Shown here in pieces: positions 53,804 to 62,774 of a stretch of DNA of 64,000 bases. Position 1 is the first letter of the stretch. Every line of letters starts with the position of its first letter. The stretch comes from Sphingobacterium yanglingense (GTDB taxonomy: Bacteria; Bacteroidota; Bacteroidia; Sphingobacteriales; Sphingobacteriaceae). Position numbers and translations under genes: made by a program. Below the pieces are notes generated by a model. It searched no databases. It worked only from the letters and a program-made list of their open reading frames with translations, and was not told the DNA's origin. The stretch lies in assembly GCF_004363245.1 (NCBI RefSeq), contig NZ_SNYV01000017.1, positions 124,001-188,000 on the forward strand, given 5' to 3'.

Positions 53804-54060
53804 ATCTTCGGTTTTATATCCATACTTCTATTTATTTTATATTTTATTAAAAATTATTAAACTGAAAATCAATTAGTTAAAAACAAACCGGGAATACACA
53901 TAGTATTTCCGCCCTAAAAAAGGCAGTAGTATATAGAGGACAATGACAATTTATAATATGGTAAACCAAATATAAGACAAAAAAAGAGACAAACAAAATA
54001 TAAAATATTTATTTACAAGTAGTTATATAAAAATATGACCTAAAATTGGAATGGATAAAG

Positions 54061-54240
54061 AGTTATCAAGTTAACAAGTGATCGAGTTAACAAGCTAGAC
54101 AAGATAACTCGCTAATACATGCAGTGAAGCGAAGTCCACACAGCATCGGGAATAACTAGATCACCAGATAACATGATCATTTGATAACATTAAAAAGCTA
54201 TACAGATACTTGATAACAGGTTCACAGGATAGCTAGATAA
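54061..54240. repeat. Degenerate octamer tandem repeats in the intergenic region
   Basis: Within the 447-bp gap 53804-54250, 54061-54108 reads as 8-nt units AGTTATCA, AGTTAACA, AGTGATCG, AGTTAACA, then AGCTAGACA and AGATAACT. A second block, 54157-54240, has AGATCACC, AGATAACA, TGATCATT, TGATAACA and more GATAACA copies. The consensus is about AG(A/T)TAACA. 53804-54060 is plain AT-rich DNA with no feature I can support. Confidence 0.7.
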
Positions 54241-54250
54241 CATAAGAAAA

Positions 54251-54889
54251 ATGAAAAACACAACAAAACATATCACCCTTTACGGCATCCGGATCTTCCT
54301 GATGGTATTTTGGCTATACGTTGCGCTGGACAAGCTGTGGAACCTTTCGGCATTCCATAGCGCATTGATCAGGCAACCATTTCCAGACTGGTGGGCAGAT
54401 ATACTGTTTTTGTTATTGCCACTTACCGAATTGGGGTTAGCCATCCTATTCATCGCAAATCATCCTTCAAATCCCCGTCATTCAGAGGATCCGCCAATGG
54501 GCGGAGACGTGGGAATCTGGAATTTATCGACCAGATTACCCTATATACTATCCGCGGCAATCCTTGTCATCTTCAACATTTACATTGCCCTTGGTGTGGC
54601 AGGTCTCTATACCGACCGACCTTGTGGCTGCGCATCTATACTCAGCGGATTATCCTGGGGCTGGCATCTACTTGTCAATCTATTGTTGCTCGGGCTCTCC
54701 ATACTGGGGTGGTACTTGACTGGACCAACTACCCCCATGGTCGCGTACACAAGAAGCAAAAGACAAGTAATACTATTCATCCAGTACCCCATCAGTATAA
54801 TCGTGCCGATGTACCGCCTCATTCTAGTGCGAACCAAAGTATTCAAGCGGCGATTTGCCCCTTTCCCGGCTAGTCCGGTATTAGAATAG
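54251..54889 (+). CDS. MauE/DoxX-type redox-associated membrane protein
   Basis: A 212-residue membrane protein with four main segments (about 9-28, 46-69, 95-118, 126-147). The segment TDRPCGCASILSGLSWGWHL with a Cys-Gly-Cys is typical of MauE-type proteins, thought to support disulfide chemistry in exported proteins. Between segments two and three, residues about 72-91 (including HSEDPPMGGDVG) are encoded by a palindromic repeat. The C-terminal 60 residues form a basic extension with one more hydrophobic stretch. It is followed by a small exported two-cysteine protein on the same strand, a possible client. Confidence 0.8.
   Translation: MKNTTKHITLYGIRIFLMVFWLYVALDKLWNLSAFHSALIRQPFPDWWADILFLLLPLTELGLAILFIANHPSNPRHSEDPPMGGDVGIWNLSTRLPYILSAAILVIFNIYIALGVAGLYTDRPCGCASILSGLSWGWHLLVNLLLLGLSILGWYLTGPTTPMVAYTRSKRQVILFIQYPISIIVPMYRLILVRTKVFKRRFAPFPASPVLE
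54467..54520. repeat. Palindromic element inside the MauE gene
   Basis: The core TCCGCCaatgGGCGGA (54490-54505) is flanked by imperfect outer arms (CCCCGTC and GACGTGGGAATC). It begins CGTCATTC and ends GGAGA...AATCT, like the longer element at 61403-61476. It keeps the reading frame open. Confidence 0.65.
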
Positions 54890-55051
54890 ATTATGATACG
54901 TAGCGGTATCTGCGTAAAACTTGCCTGCAAGAATACCCGAGGTATTAAACCAAGATCTATGCACCTCGTAAAAGCATTACATAGGTCGACAGTAAAGAAA
55001 TTAGAGTTTTTTGGAGGACGTTTTTTGCTATTATAAAAACGGCAACAAGAG

Positions 55052-55456
55052 ATGAAAACATTAAATTTCATCAAAAAATATGCGATGGCTATAGTAGCCG
55101 GAATCGCAATCATGGGATTTAGCTCATTCAAGCTATATCAAAAGGAAACCTTGACCGATGTGGTGTTTAGATATCAACCACCAGGATCATTAACAGACCC
55201 TTACGACGAATCTAATGTCAAAAACACAGCATACTGGGTCAAAGACAATGAGGTGTGTTCAGAATTGGCTCCACAAGAAGTCGCTTGTTCAATTCAGGTA
55301 CCACTTGGAAATACCATGAATAGTGGTAATAATATTGATCCAAGCAAAGTTACGATCGAAACATCGTTTCATAGCACAAAAAACTATGGAGTCGCACCAT
55401 CAACAGCATTGACTCCAAAGTATACCAACCCTATAAATAGACAGCTACACCCCTAG
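55052..55456 (+). CDS. Small exported two-cysteine protein (DUF6520-like)
   Basis: A 134-residue protein with a signal-type N-terminal helix (AMAIVAGIAIMGFSSF). The mature part is polar, with two cysteines (Cys69, Cys79) in DNEVCSELAPQEVACSIQV. It resembles the DUF6520 group of small exported Bacteroidota proteins that I recall beside MauE genes, but the match is weak. The 162-bp gap to the MauE gene includes GGAGG at 55013-55017, and a strong terminator follows. Function is unknown; a disulfide between the two cysteines is likely. Confidence 0.6.
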   Translation: MKTLNFIKKYAMAIVAGIAIMGFSSFKLYQKETLTDVVFRYQPPGSLTDPYDESNVKNTAYWVKDNEVCSELAPQEVACSIQVPLGNTMNSGNNIDPSKVTIETSFHSTKNYGVAPSTALTPKYTNPINRQLHP

Positions 55457-55489
55457 CTGACGGTTTGAGCCAATACCTTTATTGTTAGG

Positions 55490-55529
55490 GATTAAACCCC
55501 GTCGAGAACTCATTCGACGGGGTTTAATC
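55490..55529. terminator. Bidirectional terminator between the small-protein and susD genes
   Basis: A perfect 16-bp stem (55490-55505 with 55514-55529, core CCCCGTCGA/TCGACGGGG) and 8-nt loop between convergent genes. Flanks give moderate T content on the plus strand. Confidence 0.85.
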
Positions 55530-55531
55530 TT

Positions 55532-56878
55532 CTATTCAAGGTACATTTTCACATCTGTGGGTAATCCCAAAATCAACTTAGAAGAATTCGGATGGACTTC
55601 GATTCGCTCCCCATCTATGATATGTACCAAAACAATATCTGCTCCTTCCAAATTCAGCCTTTTAACATCAGAAAGCCTGATACCTCGCATCAAAAGTTCC
55701 TTCCTCCTTTCTTTCAATACCAAATTCAATGCTTCCACTTTTCCAGTAACTTCTTTTGGCTTATACACCTTACTCTTATCCCAACGATGTTTTAAAAGTA
55801 AATTAACATCAGCTAAACAAGCAGAAATATTTCCCGCACGGGCGTTGGATTCTGCACGCACCAACAACATCTCTGCCGACGTCATTCCCGAAAACATCCA
55901 ATAGGGAGAATGCGAATACGTACCTTTAAACTTATAATATTTCCCCGACGCAACAAAAAAAGCCTTCCGACGCAAATCATCCTCTTCGTATGTTAACATA
56001 AGATTTGAGTCAACCATGGCGTACCCTGGTGTATGATTCTGAAAACGCTGATTCATCTCCGAATAAAATATTGTTTCTTTTGTGAATTTTGTAAAAGGAA
56101 CAGTTGCCGTTATCTTGACCCCATCACTTGGATTATTGTAATCCATTAGATCAGAAAATAACCTGAGAGAAGCATCTGCTGCTGTCCCCGCCTCACTATA
56201 TTTGCCCATAGACAAATATGTTCTTGCTAATAAGGCATAAGCGGCTGCTTTTGAAGGCCTAGCTTTAACCAAAGGCAAATCATCAAGATACTTCACTGCT
56301 ATGTGTGCATCATCTATCACCTGCTTATAGGACTCTTCGATTGTTGAAAATTGATTTGGGATATTGATATCAGACACTTTTCTCAATACAATCCCTCGAC
56401 CGAGATTATCACCTTTAGGATCATATGCAGCCGAGTAGGTCCATAACAATTGCAAATAATAATATGCTCTGTAAAAATGAGCAGAACCGTACACATTATT
56501 CCATTGCTTTTCATTCGTCTCATTAACATTTATTTTTGCAAGACCTTCTAAACAAAAGTTCGAATTATATATAGGCAAATAACAAGTGCCCCAATCGGTT
56601 GGAAAATAATAGTCAAAAGGTTCCCAACGATACAATAGCTTTCTTTCTGGTAAAAGCGAATTATAACTACTCCCTATTATAAAAAAATTATCAGCTGCAG
56701 ACTCGGCGTAAGATGGTGTACGTAGTTCATTCATACGACCAAAATCGTCCAATATATCCTGTAAGTCTTTTATCGAAGTAGGCACCTGTGCCGCATTACT
56801 GTTTTTAAGATCAAGATAATCCTTACAGGAAGTGAGGATCAAGGCTCCGAGGAGCACTATGTATATTTTAGCTTTCAT
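55532..56878 (-). CDS. RagB/SusD family nutrient-binding lipoprotein (pair 3)
   Basis: A 448-residue lipoprotein. The second Met (MKAKIYIVLLGALILTSC) gives the best signal peptide, with lipobox LTSC. N-terminal SusD features (YLDLKNSNAAQVPTSIKDLQ), HFYRAYYYLQLLWTYSA and the C-terminal ERRKELLMRGIRLSDVKRLN are clear. It is shorter than pairs 1 and 2 and belongs to the subgroup often found with peptide- or redox-related SusC proteins. It lies 10 bp after susC 3. Confidence 0.93.
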   Translation of the reverse strand: MKAKIYIVLLGALILTSCKDYLDLKNSNAAQVPTSIKDLQDILDDFGRMNELRTPSYAESAADNFFIIGSSYNSLLPERKLLYRWEPFDYYFPTDWGTCYLPIYNSNFCLEGLAKINVNETNEKQWNNVYGSAHFYRAYYYLQLLWTYSAAYDPKGDNLGRGIVLRKVSDINIPNQFSTIEESYKQVIDDAHIAVKYLDDLPLVKARPSKAAAYALLARTYLSMGKYSEAGTAADASLRLFSDLMDYNNPSDGVKITATVPFTKFTKETIFYSEMNQRFQNHTPGYAMVDSNLMLTYEEDDLRRKAFFVASGKYYKFKGTYSHSPYWMFSGMTSAEMLLVRAESNARAGNISACLADVNLLLKHRWDKSKVYKPKEVTGKVEALNLVLKERRKELLMRGIRLSDVKRLNLEGADIVLVHIIDGERIEVHPNSSKLILGLPTDVKMYLE

Positions 56879-56888
56879 AATCATTAAC

Positions 56889-59800
56889 TTATAAATTAGC
56901 TCTTAAACCAACTGTGTAGTTTTTTTGTAGAGGTATGGATTCTGGGCTATCTGGATCTAGATTATGCTTATTAGCCCGCCATACTATCCCCAGATTATTG
57001 ACATTAGCGAACACCTGCAAGCTTCCCATGTTCCATTTCGATAACTTTATATTATAAGCAAAGTTGACGAATTGCAACCTGACATGATCGGCTTTCTCAA
57101 CCAACACCTCACTTGAAGCATAGAAGCCATCTCGGCCTTCCTTTTTTAAAGGATATTCCCAAGCAGGAATATCCGTCTTATCACCTATACTTTGCCATCT
57201 TTTGTTATAATCGGGATGTACTGTCCCATTTGACAAAAGTGCATTTGAAGAAAATGAATTTCTCCTAAAATAATATCCGCCTTTATAGCTAAGGTTAAAA
57301 GAAAGCTCAAACTGCTTATATCGAAACGTATTAATCCAACCACCAAAATGGGTCGGGATAGCTGACCCTATAAATCGGATAGCTCCTTCATTTTCTAGCG
57401 AACTATTATTAATAGCTTTATAGTCGGTTGAGATTTCCCCATTCAATATCCCCTGTGGATTACCATCATTATCCAGCCCCTTCCAAACAAAAGCAGCCAG
57501 CCCATACAATGGATACCCCACCACCGGATTAATTTGGCTACCTGACGAGCTAACTAGCCTAGACAACGGCGTCACATCATATGGATAATAAGACTTCTTC
57601 GTCCGATTCTTGTTGTAGTTATGAATCCATGTAGACTGCCACTTTACAGTGTTCCATCCCCCACTATACGTAACCTGCATGTCTACCCCTCTACCTTTTA
57701 TAGCTGCCACATTTCGCATAATCTCCCCCGTCGCTCCCCATGAAGTATAGTCATAACTAGAAATCCCATAAAGATCATTCCCATTTTTTATATAATATTC
57801 AAACGAACCTGAAAGAGGAATATTTTTAAGTCGCCATTCAACACCAGTATTTAACTGCATTACTTCTTCCCATCGTAATGACGGATTATTGATGGTCCCT
57901 ATACGACCGTAAGGGAGACCTCCATTGACCAGCGTATTAGTCAGTGAAGCTGTAATCGGTAATGCCGCTCTACTCAGATCTACATTGCCACTATATCCTA
58001 AAGTAGCTTTGAGTTTTAAATAAGCAAATGGAGTCTGTTCAAAAAATAGCTCCTTTGTAATTTCGTATCCTGCACCGATCGACCACAACGGTTTCCACTT
58101 ATCATTGGCAGACACCCCAAAGAGATTAGAACCATCTTTTCTAATGTTACCGCTCAGTGAATATTTTTCCTTCCATCCATAGTAAAAATTACCATACATA
58201 CTTACAAACCTATTAACAATCGTCGGAGAAATTAAGGGATCTCCTCCTATCGAATTATAACTACCGAACGGTTTTGTAAGAAACATGGAAGTCTTATCCA
58301 CACTGGCAAAAAACAATGGGTCTTTATGATACCCGAAGAACATCGAATTATCACCCCATGATTTTGTCTCCCTCGTTTCAAAACCCAGCATAGCCATTAT
58401 CAAATGATCTGTTATTTTCCGATGGAAATTAAATTGACTACGGAAAGCATAGGTTTCTAAACTAGCAGTACTTTTTGCCAGTATATTTCCTTTAGGTAAT
58501 GGATAGGTGACCTCGCCAGTACTTTCATTTATCTGGCTAAATGAATTAACTCTATCACGAACATAGTGACTCTCCTCTCCAAATAAATCTTCGATAGCCA
58601 CATCCTGTCGATGTCGTTGATAAGAAAGTTTTAAATCTCCGCCTGAAAAAAGTTTTAAATCCAAGCCAACATTCCCTATAAATTCTTTTTTTGTATTGAT
58701 GCTTAAATTCTGATCTGCTTCTTGAGCGGGGTAATAATTCCAATCCAAAAGCCGTCCCTTTCCTACTGTATCCAATATAGTTTTGCCATAGTATTTATAA
58801 AATGGCGCAGCCTGACCATTCTCATTCCACAAACTCAGATAAGATACGGAGCGTCTCTCTCCTACTCCAGTCAGAGAACCAAAACTGGGTATATTGAACG
58901 ATTCATTTTTCGCATTAGAATACGAGGCGGCGGCATTTAGCACAATCCAATCCACAATTTTCGCACTATTTGCTATCCTGATGTTTGTCCGATTCCCAGG
59001 CTGTCCATAGTTATCTTTTTGAACATCCTGATTAAGCGATAAGATATAGTTGTGAGCTATATCTCCACCAGAGAGTTGAAATCCTACTTGTTGCGTATTT
59101 GCTATTTTATAGAAATGATTAGCATACTCCTTTTTAAGATCATTCCCCACATAAAACTTCCTATATGCTAAATAGACATCCTCCGTAATGTTATTTTTAC
59201 GTTTTTGATTCAACCAATAGACTATAGGTGATACAGGTGGTGCATTCCATGCACTCAACTGATTATCAAAATAACCATCAGAAAACAATTTCTCCTCCAA
59301 ACCAATATAATCTTCATTCTCGATATTAACCAATTTGGAAAGATCCGGTTCCTCTTTCCACATCGTATTATAATTCAGATCAACTCTGGTCTTTCCATCT
59401 GTCTTGGATTTTTTACTGGTTAAAACAATTACTCCATTTCCACCTCGGGCACCATAGATAGAGGTAGCTTCCGCATCTTTCAATACAGTAACAGATTCAA
59501 TATCATTTGGATTGATATTATTAGTATCACCCTCGTACACAAAATCGTCCAGTACTACCAATGGATCCAACGCTCCATTTATCGTACCATATCCTCGTAT
59601 AGTAATACCCAACTTGTTCTGGGGATTTGTATTTGTTCGCCCCGTCTGAAAGGTTAACCCATTAGAAACACCATTTAATCTATCTAGTACATTTGTCCCC
59701 ACCTGCTTTTCCAACAACTGTCTATCGATAGTTACCACTGATCCATTGATTTGATTAGGCTTCAATTTTTGATATCCTGTATTAACAAGGACCTCATCGA

Positions 59801-60104
59801 TCTGCAGTGGAGACTTTTCCATTATGATGATCTTAATAGTCATTAGCTCTTCCGATAGCACGTATCTACTGTTATAACCTATCTTAGAAAAGACCAACGT
59901 ATCCGCTCTATCAGCACGTATACTAAACTCCCCTTCGGAGTTAGTATAAGCATTAATACCGTTACTATTATTCCTAATAGACACCCGATCTATCGATTTA
60001 TTATCATTATCCTTAACCACTCCAACTACATTGATCTTCTGACCTTGTGCTGCCAGTCCTCCTACCATCAGGTTAAAAAGAAGAATTAGATTTATTATTC
60101 TCAT
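56889..60104 (-). CDS. SusC/RagA TonB-dependent outer-membrane transporter (pair 3)
   Basis: A 1071-residue transporter. Signal peptide (to about residue 20), carboxypeptidase-regulatory-like domain (VVGVVKDNDNKSIDRVSI), TonB-box region QIDEVLVNTGYQKLKPNQIN, plug with SVTVLKDAEATSIYGARGGN, and a barrel ending NYTVGLRANL. The last residue is Leu rather than the usual Phe. It sits 10 bp after the thioredoxin-like gene and 10 bp before susD 3. It is likely induced by the sigma/FecR pair located 3 to 7 kb away. Confidence 0.95.
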   Translation of the reverse strand: MRIINLILLFNLMVGGLAAQGQKINVVGVVKDNDNKSIDRVSIRNNSNGINAYTNSEGEFSIRADRADTLVFSKIGYNSRYVLSEELMTIKIIIMEKSPLQIDEVLVNTGYQKLKPNQINGSVVTIDRQLLEKQVGTNVLDRLNGVSNGLTFQTGRTNTNPQNKLGITIRGYGTINGALDPLVVLDDFVYEGDTNNINPNDIESVTVLKDAEATSIYGARGGNGVIVLTSKKSKTDGKTRVDLNYNTMWKEEPDLSKLVNIENEDYIGLEEKLFSDGYFDNQLSAWNAPPVSPIVYWLNQKRKNNITEDVYLAYRKFYVGNDLKKEYANHFYKIANTQQVGFQLSGGDIAHNYILSLNQDVQKDNYGQPGNRTNIRIANSAKIVDWIVLNAAASYSNAKNESFNIPSFGSLTGVGERRSVSYLSLWNENGQAAPFYKYYGKTILDTVGKGRLLDWNYYPAQEADQNLSINTKKEFIGNVGLDLKLFSGGDLKLSYQRHRQDVAIEDLFGEESHYVRDRVNSFSQINESTGEVTYPLPKGNILAKSTASLETYAFRSQFNFHRKITDHLIMAMLGFETRETKSWGDNSMFFGYHKDPLFFASVDKTSMFLTKPFGSYNSIGGDPLISPTIVNRFVSMYGNFYYGWKEKYSLSGNIRKDGSNLFGVSANDKWKPLWSIGAGYEITKELFFEQTPFAYLKLKATLGYSGNVDLSRAALPITASLTNTLVNGGLPYGRIGTINNPSLRWEEVMQLNTGVEWRLKNIPLSGSFEYYIKNGNDLYGISSYDYTSWGATGEIMRNVAAIKGRGVDMQVTYSGGWNTVKWQSTWIHNYNKNRTKKSYYPYDVTPLSRLVSSSGSQINPVVGYPLYGLAAFVWKGLDNDGNPQGILNGEISTDYKAINNSSLENEGAIRFIGSAIPTHFGGWINTFRYKQFELSFNLSYKGGYYFRRNSFSSNALLSNGTVHPDYNKRWQSIGDKTDIPAWEYPLKKEGRDGFYASSEVLVEKADHVRLQFVNFAYNIKLSKWNMGSLQVFANVNNLGIVWRANKHNLDPDSPESIPLQKNYTVGLRANL

Positions 60105-60114
60105 GACAATAGAT

Positions 60115-61029
60115 TTAATGTTGACTCCAGTATTGATTAAACCTAGCGTGAGCAGGCATTTCGGTCATTTTGCCTGATAGTATCGATAGATACTCTTCAT
60201 CAGACAAGGTATTCGCATTAGCAATCCCGAATAGTACGCCATCTTTAATCCAGATATTAGGACCTAAACATGAGCCATCTCCTAAAAATGATTTGGCAAG
60301 AATAGATGACGATGAGCCTATAATCTGAGTACTTAAATAACCTCTCTTTCGGACAATTATAGGAACTCGATGAGGATAAAAGCTCATATAGAGCCCTAAG
60401 AAATTTAGCTTATCAGAGTGGGTTTTCAAGAAATGCTCCCAATGATTCATGGACTTAATACAGGGCGTACAATATTCATCCCAAACATCTAATACCATCC
60501 ATTGTTTAGCAGACATCTGCCGCAGCGTAATGGTATCGCTCCCATATTCATTATTTACTACCCATAGTGGTAGATCCATAATTTCATCCGCAATCTTATC
60601 CCCAACTCTTATTTTCGGCAATTTCTCTATGTCTATTTCATATGTGCCCAACGGAAATTTTTTATAATCAGCATCAGGATTCCTATCATAAATAGTTTTT
60701 ATAAAATAGGGCTTCATAACAACATAGCCGTATAAACTATAATTGTATACGGCTTTACGAACTACGCCTCCATCATTATCCTTTAAAACTATGTCCTTTA
60801 CCTTTCCTTTTAACGTTCGTGGGTCCGGTAAGCCATCGGTCTCCTGCCCGAAGGCAGGAGTTACCAAGGCCGTACTAAACAACACACAGAATATTACTAA
60901 CAATGCGTCACTGCGATACCGCTCTAGCGGTAGAAGCAGTCTATCTCGCAATCTATTATTTTGCATTCTCAGGCGGATATAGCCCTGCCCTTGGGGCAAT
61001 CCGCTCCCACCCCTATTAAAATTTATCAT
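60115..61029 (-). CDS. Exported thioredoxin-like (TlpA/redoxin) protein
   Basis: A 304-residue protein if it starts at 61029, or 283 if at the internal Met at 60966. The hydrophobic export segment is DALLVIFCVLFSTALVTPAF. The C-terminal half has a thioredoxin fold with the active site DVWDEYCTPCIKSMNHWEHF. The middle part (KVRNDIV-like region, residues 75-160) is not recognised. Three GC-rich palindromes lie within its first 190 bp and encode parts of the N-terminus. It leads the SusC/SusD operon, so it probably reduces disulfides in, or senses the redox state of, the imported substrate. Confidence 0.8.
   Translation of the reverse strand: MINFNRGGSGLPQGQGYIRLRMQNNRLRDRLLLPLERYRSDALLVIFCVLFSTALVTPAFGQETDGLPDPRTLKGKVKDIVLKDNDGGVVRKAVYNYSLYGYVVMKPYFIKTIYDRNPDADYKKFPLGTYEIDIEKLPKIRVGDKIADEIMDLPLWVVNNEYGSDTITLRQMSAKQWMVLDVWDEYCTPCIKSMNHWEHFLKTHSDKLNFLGLYMSFYPHRVPIIVRKRGYLSTQIIGSSSSILAKSFLGDGSCLGPNIWIKDGVLFGIANANTLSDEEYLSILSGKMTEMPAHARFNQYWSQH
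60841..60860. repeat. Palindrome inside the thioredoxin-like gene (1)
   Basis: CTCCTGCCcgaaGGCAGGAG, a perfect 8-bp stem with a tetraloop, in codons for the signal peptide cleavage region (TPAFGQETDG). Confidence 0.75.
60911..60938. repeat. Palindrome inside the thioredoxin-like gene (2)
   Basis: TACCGCTctAGCGGTA with outer CTGC/GCAG arms, in codons for the positively charged segment before the export helix. Confidence 0.7.
60973..61004. repeat. Palindrome inside the thioredoxin-like gene (3)
   Basis: Outer GCGGAT/ATCCGC with inner TGCCC/GGGCA. It encodes the Gly-rich stretch SGLPQGQGYIRL directly before the internal Met, so it either lies just upstream of the true start or was inserted in frame. 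Confidence 0.7.
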
Positions 61030-61402
61030 TTTTTAGGTATTAAAGTAAACCGAAACAGTACCGCAAAAACCGAATATTCGATATTACGACTTTACCGCTT
61101 CACGGTTTTACAATGAATAAAAAAGAAATCTCAAGCGTCATTATGCGTGAATTATAATTGGTCTTTTACGTTAGTAATATGACACTCGAGAAATGAATAA
61201 AAACACAGGCCTATTATTTTATTGTACAACGACAATAACTCTTGCAAATCGGTTTGTACCCATAGAATTTATCTTTACCTTTAAGGTGCGAAAATAAAAG
61301 CTGATAGTAGTCTATGGTACAATTTATTGCAAGGTGTATAATATGCCGTTAGCAGAATAAAGGAACAGGACTTTTAATAACAGACCCCTTTTACTTTAGT
61401 CG

Positions 61403-61476
61403 TCATTCCGCCGTGTTCCGATTTTAATCGGAAACCAAAGTGGATGACCCGAAGGGTTCATCGGAGATAATCTATA
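61403..61476. repeat. Dispersed palindromic element (CGTCATTC type)
   Basis: Begins CGTCATTC, contains the palindrome TTCCGATTTTAATCGGAA (61416-61433) and the near-palindrome GATGACCCGAAGGGTTCATC (61443-61462), and ends GGAGATAATCT. Both ends match the element inside the MauE gene. Confidence 0.6.
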
Positions 61477-61674
61477 AATTAAAGCAGTCTAGAACAAAAA
61501 TGTTCTCCTCATATTCTGTCTACTACTATCCACTTTATTCTGGAGGAGGTTTTTTTGAGGATACAAAGTACTTAACTCGGGCCATAGGCCAGAGGACTGT
61601 TGTTTGATTGGTTACTGTACTCGTTTTCATCATAATAGTTTATTTATGAACGAGTCCATCATTAAAGGAAAGGG

Positions 61675-61799
61675 TGCCAGTGTAGCGGTCCTTGCTCCTT
61701 CTGTAGTGGCAGGGGAATCCCGTCAGAAAAACCTCTATAAGTGTAGCTAGCTACACTTAGCACCCACAAAAGTACAAACGCAGGGACCGCCTACTGGCA
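61675..61799. repeat. Long inverted repeat with central perfect palindrome
   Basis: TGCCAGTGTAGCGGTCCTTG (61675) pairs with the reverse complement around 61780-61799 with few mismatches. At 61739-61758 lies a perfect 20-bp palindrome (AAGTGTAGCTAGCTACACTT). A further 11-bp inverted pair GAATCCCGTCA/TGACGGGATTC (61714, 61872) overlaps this arrangement. Confidence 0.65.
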
Positions 61800-62003
61800 T
61801 ATTATTATCTGTAAAGATACATATTCCAGTAATAAAATTGGCGATCCGCGTGTACTCTCTAGGGTTGATCTTGACGGGATTCATTTTCCACATAGAGAGA
61901 CTCGTTTTATCAGTCACAAAAGTAACCGACTAACTGTTTCGCATTTATTAGTTAAACAAAGATAGTAAAAATATAATTAGAGACAAATATTTCACTAATT
62001 AAA

Positions 62004-62555
62004 ATGAGGAAATCGAATTCTATTGAAATGGTGGACAGAAAACTTGAATTTGGCAAGCAGCTAATCAAGTATAGAGAAGTTGCTGGATTAACACAAGAAG
62101 AGTATGCAAAATTTCTTAAGTTAGACAGAAAAGTCGTGCATAACGCAGAATCTGGAACGCATAGTTTAGGAATAGAAAATTTAGAAAAACATGCTGCTGC
62201 ATTTGGTGTACCATATTACATCATGGGAAATCCAAACATTGAACCACCGACTTATGACGAATTACCAGAAGATTTAAAAGCATATATAGCGCAGGTCAAA
62301 ATCGATAGGGAAAGGAAAAAAGAAGAACCACAGCAAAAGATAGGTGTGGTCGTAGACCAAGAGATACCTACTTTTCTTGCTACTCCTAAAACTGCCTTAG
62401 AGTTTGTAAATCATTTAAAACATTTGGGGCTGACATCCACATCACAAAACATTAAAAATTTACTTACATCAAAAAAACGAAGTAAAATAGTAGATGTCAT
62501 TCCAGCAAAAGGAGAAGATGACGACAAGTATGTCTACAAACAAGAGCAGAGTTAG
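62004..62555 (+). CDS. XRE-family helix-turn-helix regulator
   Basis: A 183-residue cytoplasmic DNA-binding protein. Residues about 14-70 form the Cro/CI-type fold (FGKQLIKYREVAGLTQEEYA then FLKLDRKVVHNAESGTHSLG). A second Met at residue 9 is an alternative start. The rest is a Lys/Glu-rich linker and a C-terminal helix (TALEFVNHLKHLGL) that may dimerise. It is isolated in repeat-rich DNA with no co-transcribed partner. Targets are unknown; similar stand-alone XRE proteins are common in Bacteroidota. Confidence 0.85.
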   Translation: MRKSNSIEMVDRKLEFGKQLIKYREVAGLTQEEYAKFLKLDRKVVHNAESGTHSLGIENLEKHAAAFGVPYYIMGNPNIEPPTYDELPEDLKAYIAQVKIDRERKKEEPQQKIGVVVDQEIPTFLATPKTALEFVNHLKHLGLTSTSQNIKNLLTSKKRSKIVDVIPAKGEDDDKYVYKQEQS

Positions 62556-62774
62556 AATATGTATTCGACGAGCCCCTTTATTCGTATCAAAAATAAACTA
62601 AGATTAAGGTATCTTATCAAATCCTGAAGTAGAGTAAATTTCCCTATTACCTATCTTTAAACAGCTATTGTAAGGCATACATGCCGTATCATCTAAGGCA
62701 TTTTTGCATGTACGGGTTTGTACCTTGCCCTTCGGTCGTTCTTGCAGGTTTCTTTGAGAGAGGTAGGAAACGGG

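Larger units (their letters stand above)
61030..62003. other. Gene-free, structured intergenic region
   Basis: No convincing gene. Structure is concentrated in 61403-61476 (dispersed palindrome) and 61610-61927 (nested inverted repeats). A 34-codon frame from an ATG at 61646 overlaps an inverted repeat and is not called. The last 90 bp before 62004 are AT-rich and may hold the XRE promoter. Confidence 0.6.

Noticed and set aside
54607-55131. 174-codon minus-strand frame across the MauE and small-protein region
   Set aside because: Overlaps two plausible plus-strand genes with clear membrane and signal features; no recognisable motif.
61646-61750. 34-codon frame starting ATGAACGAGTCC
   Set aside because: Too short, overlaps the long inverted repeat and palindrome, and matches no small protein I know; the resemblance of the first residues to a radical SAM N-terminus is too short to use.
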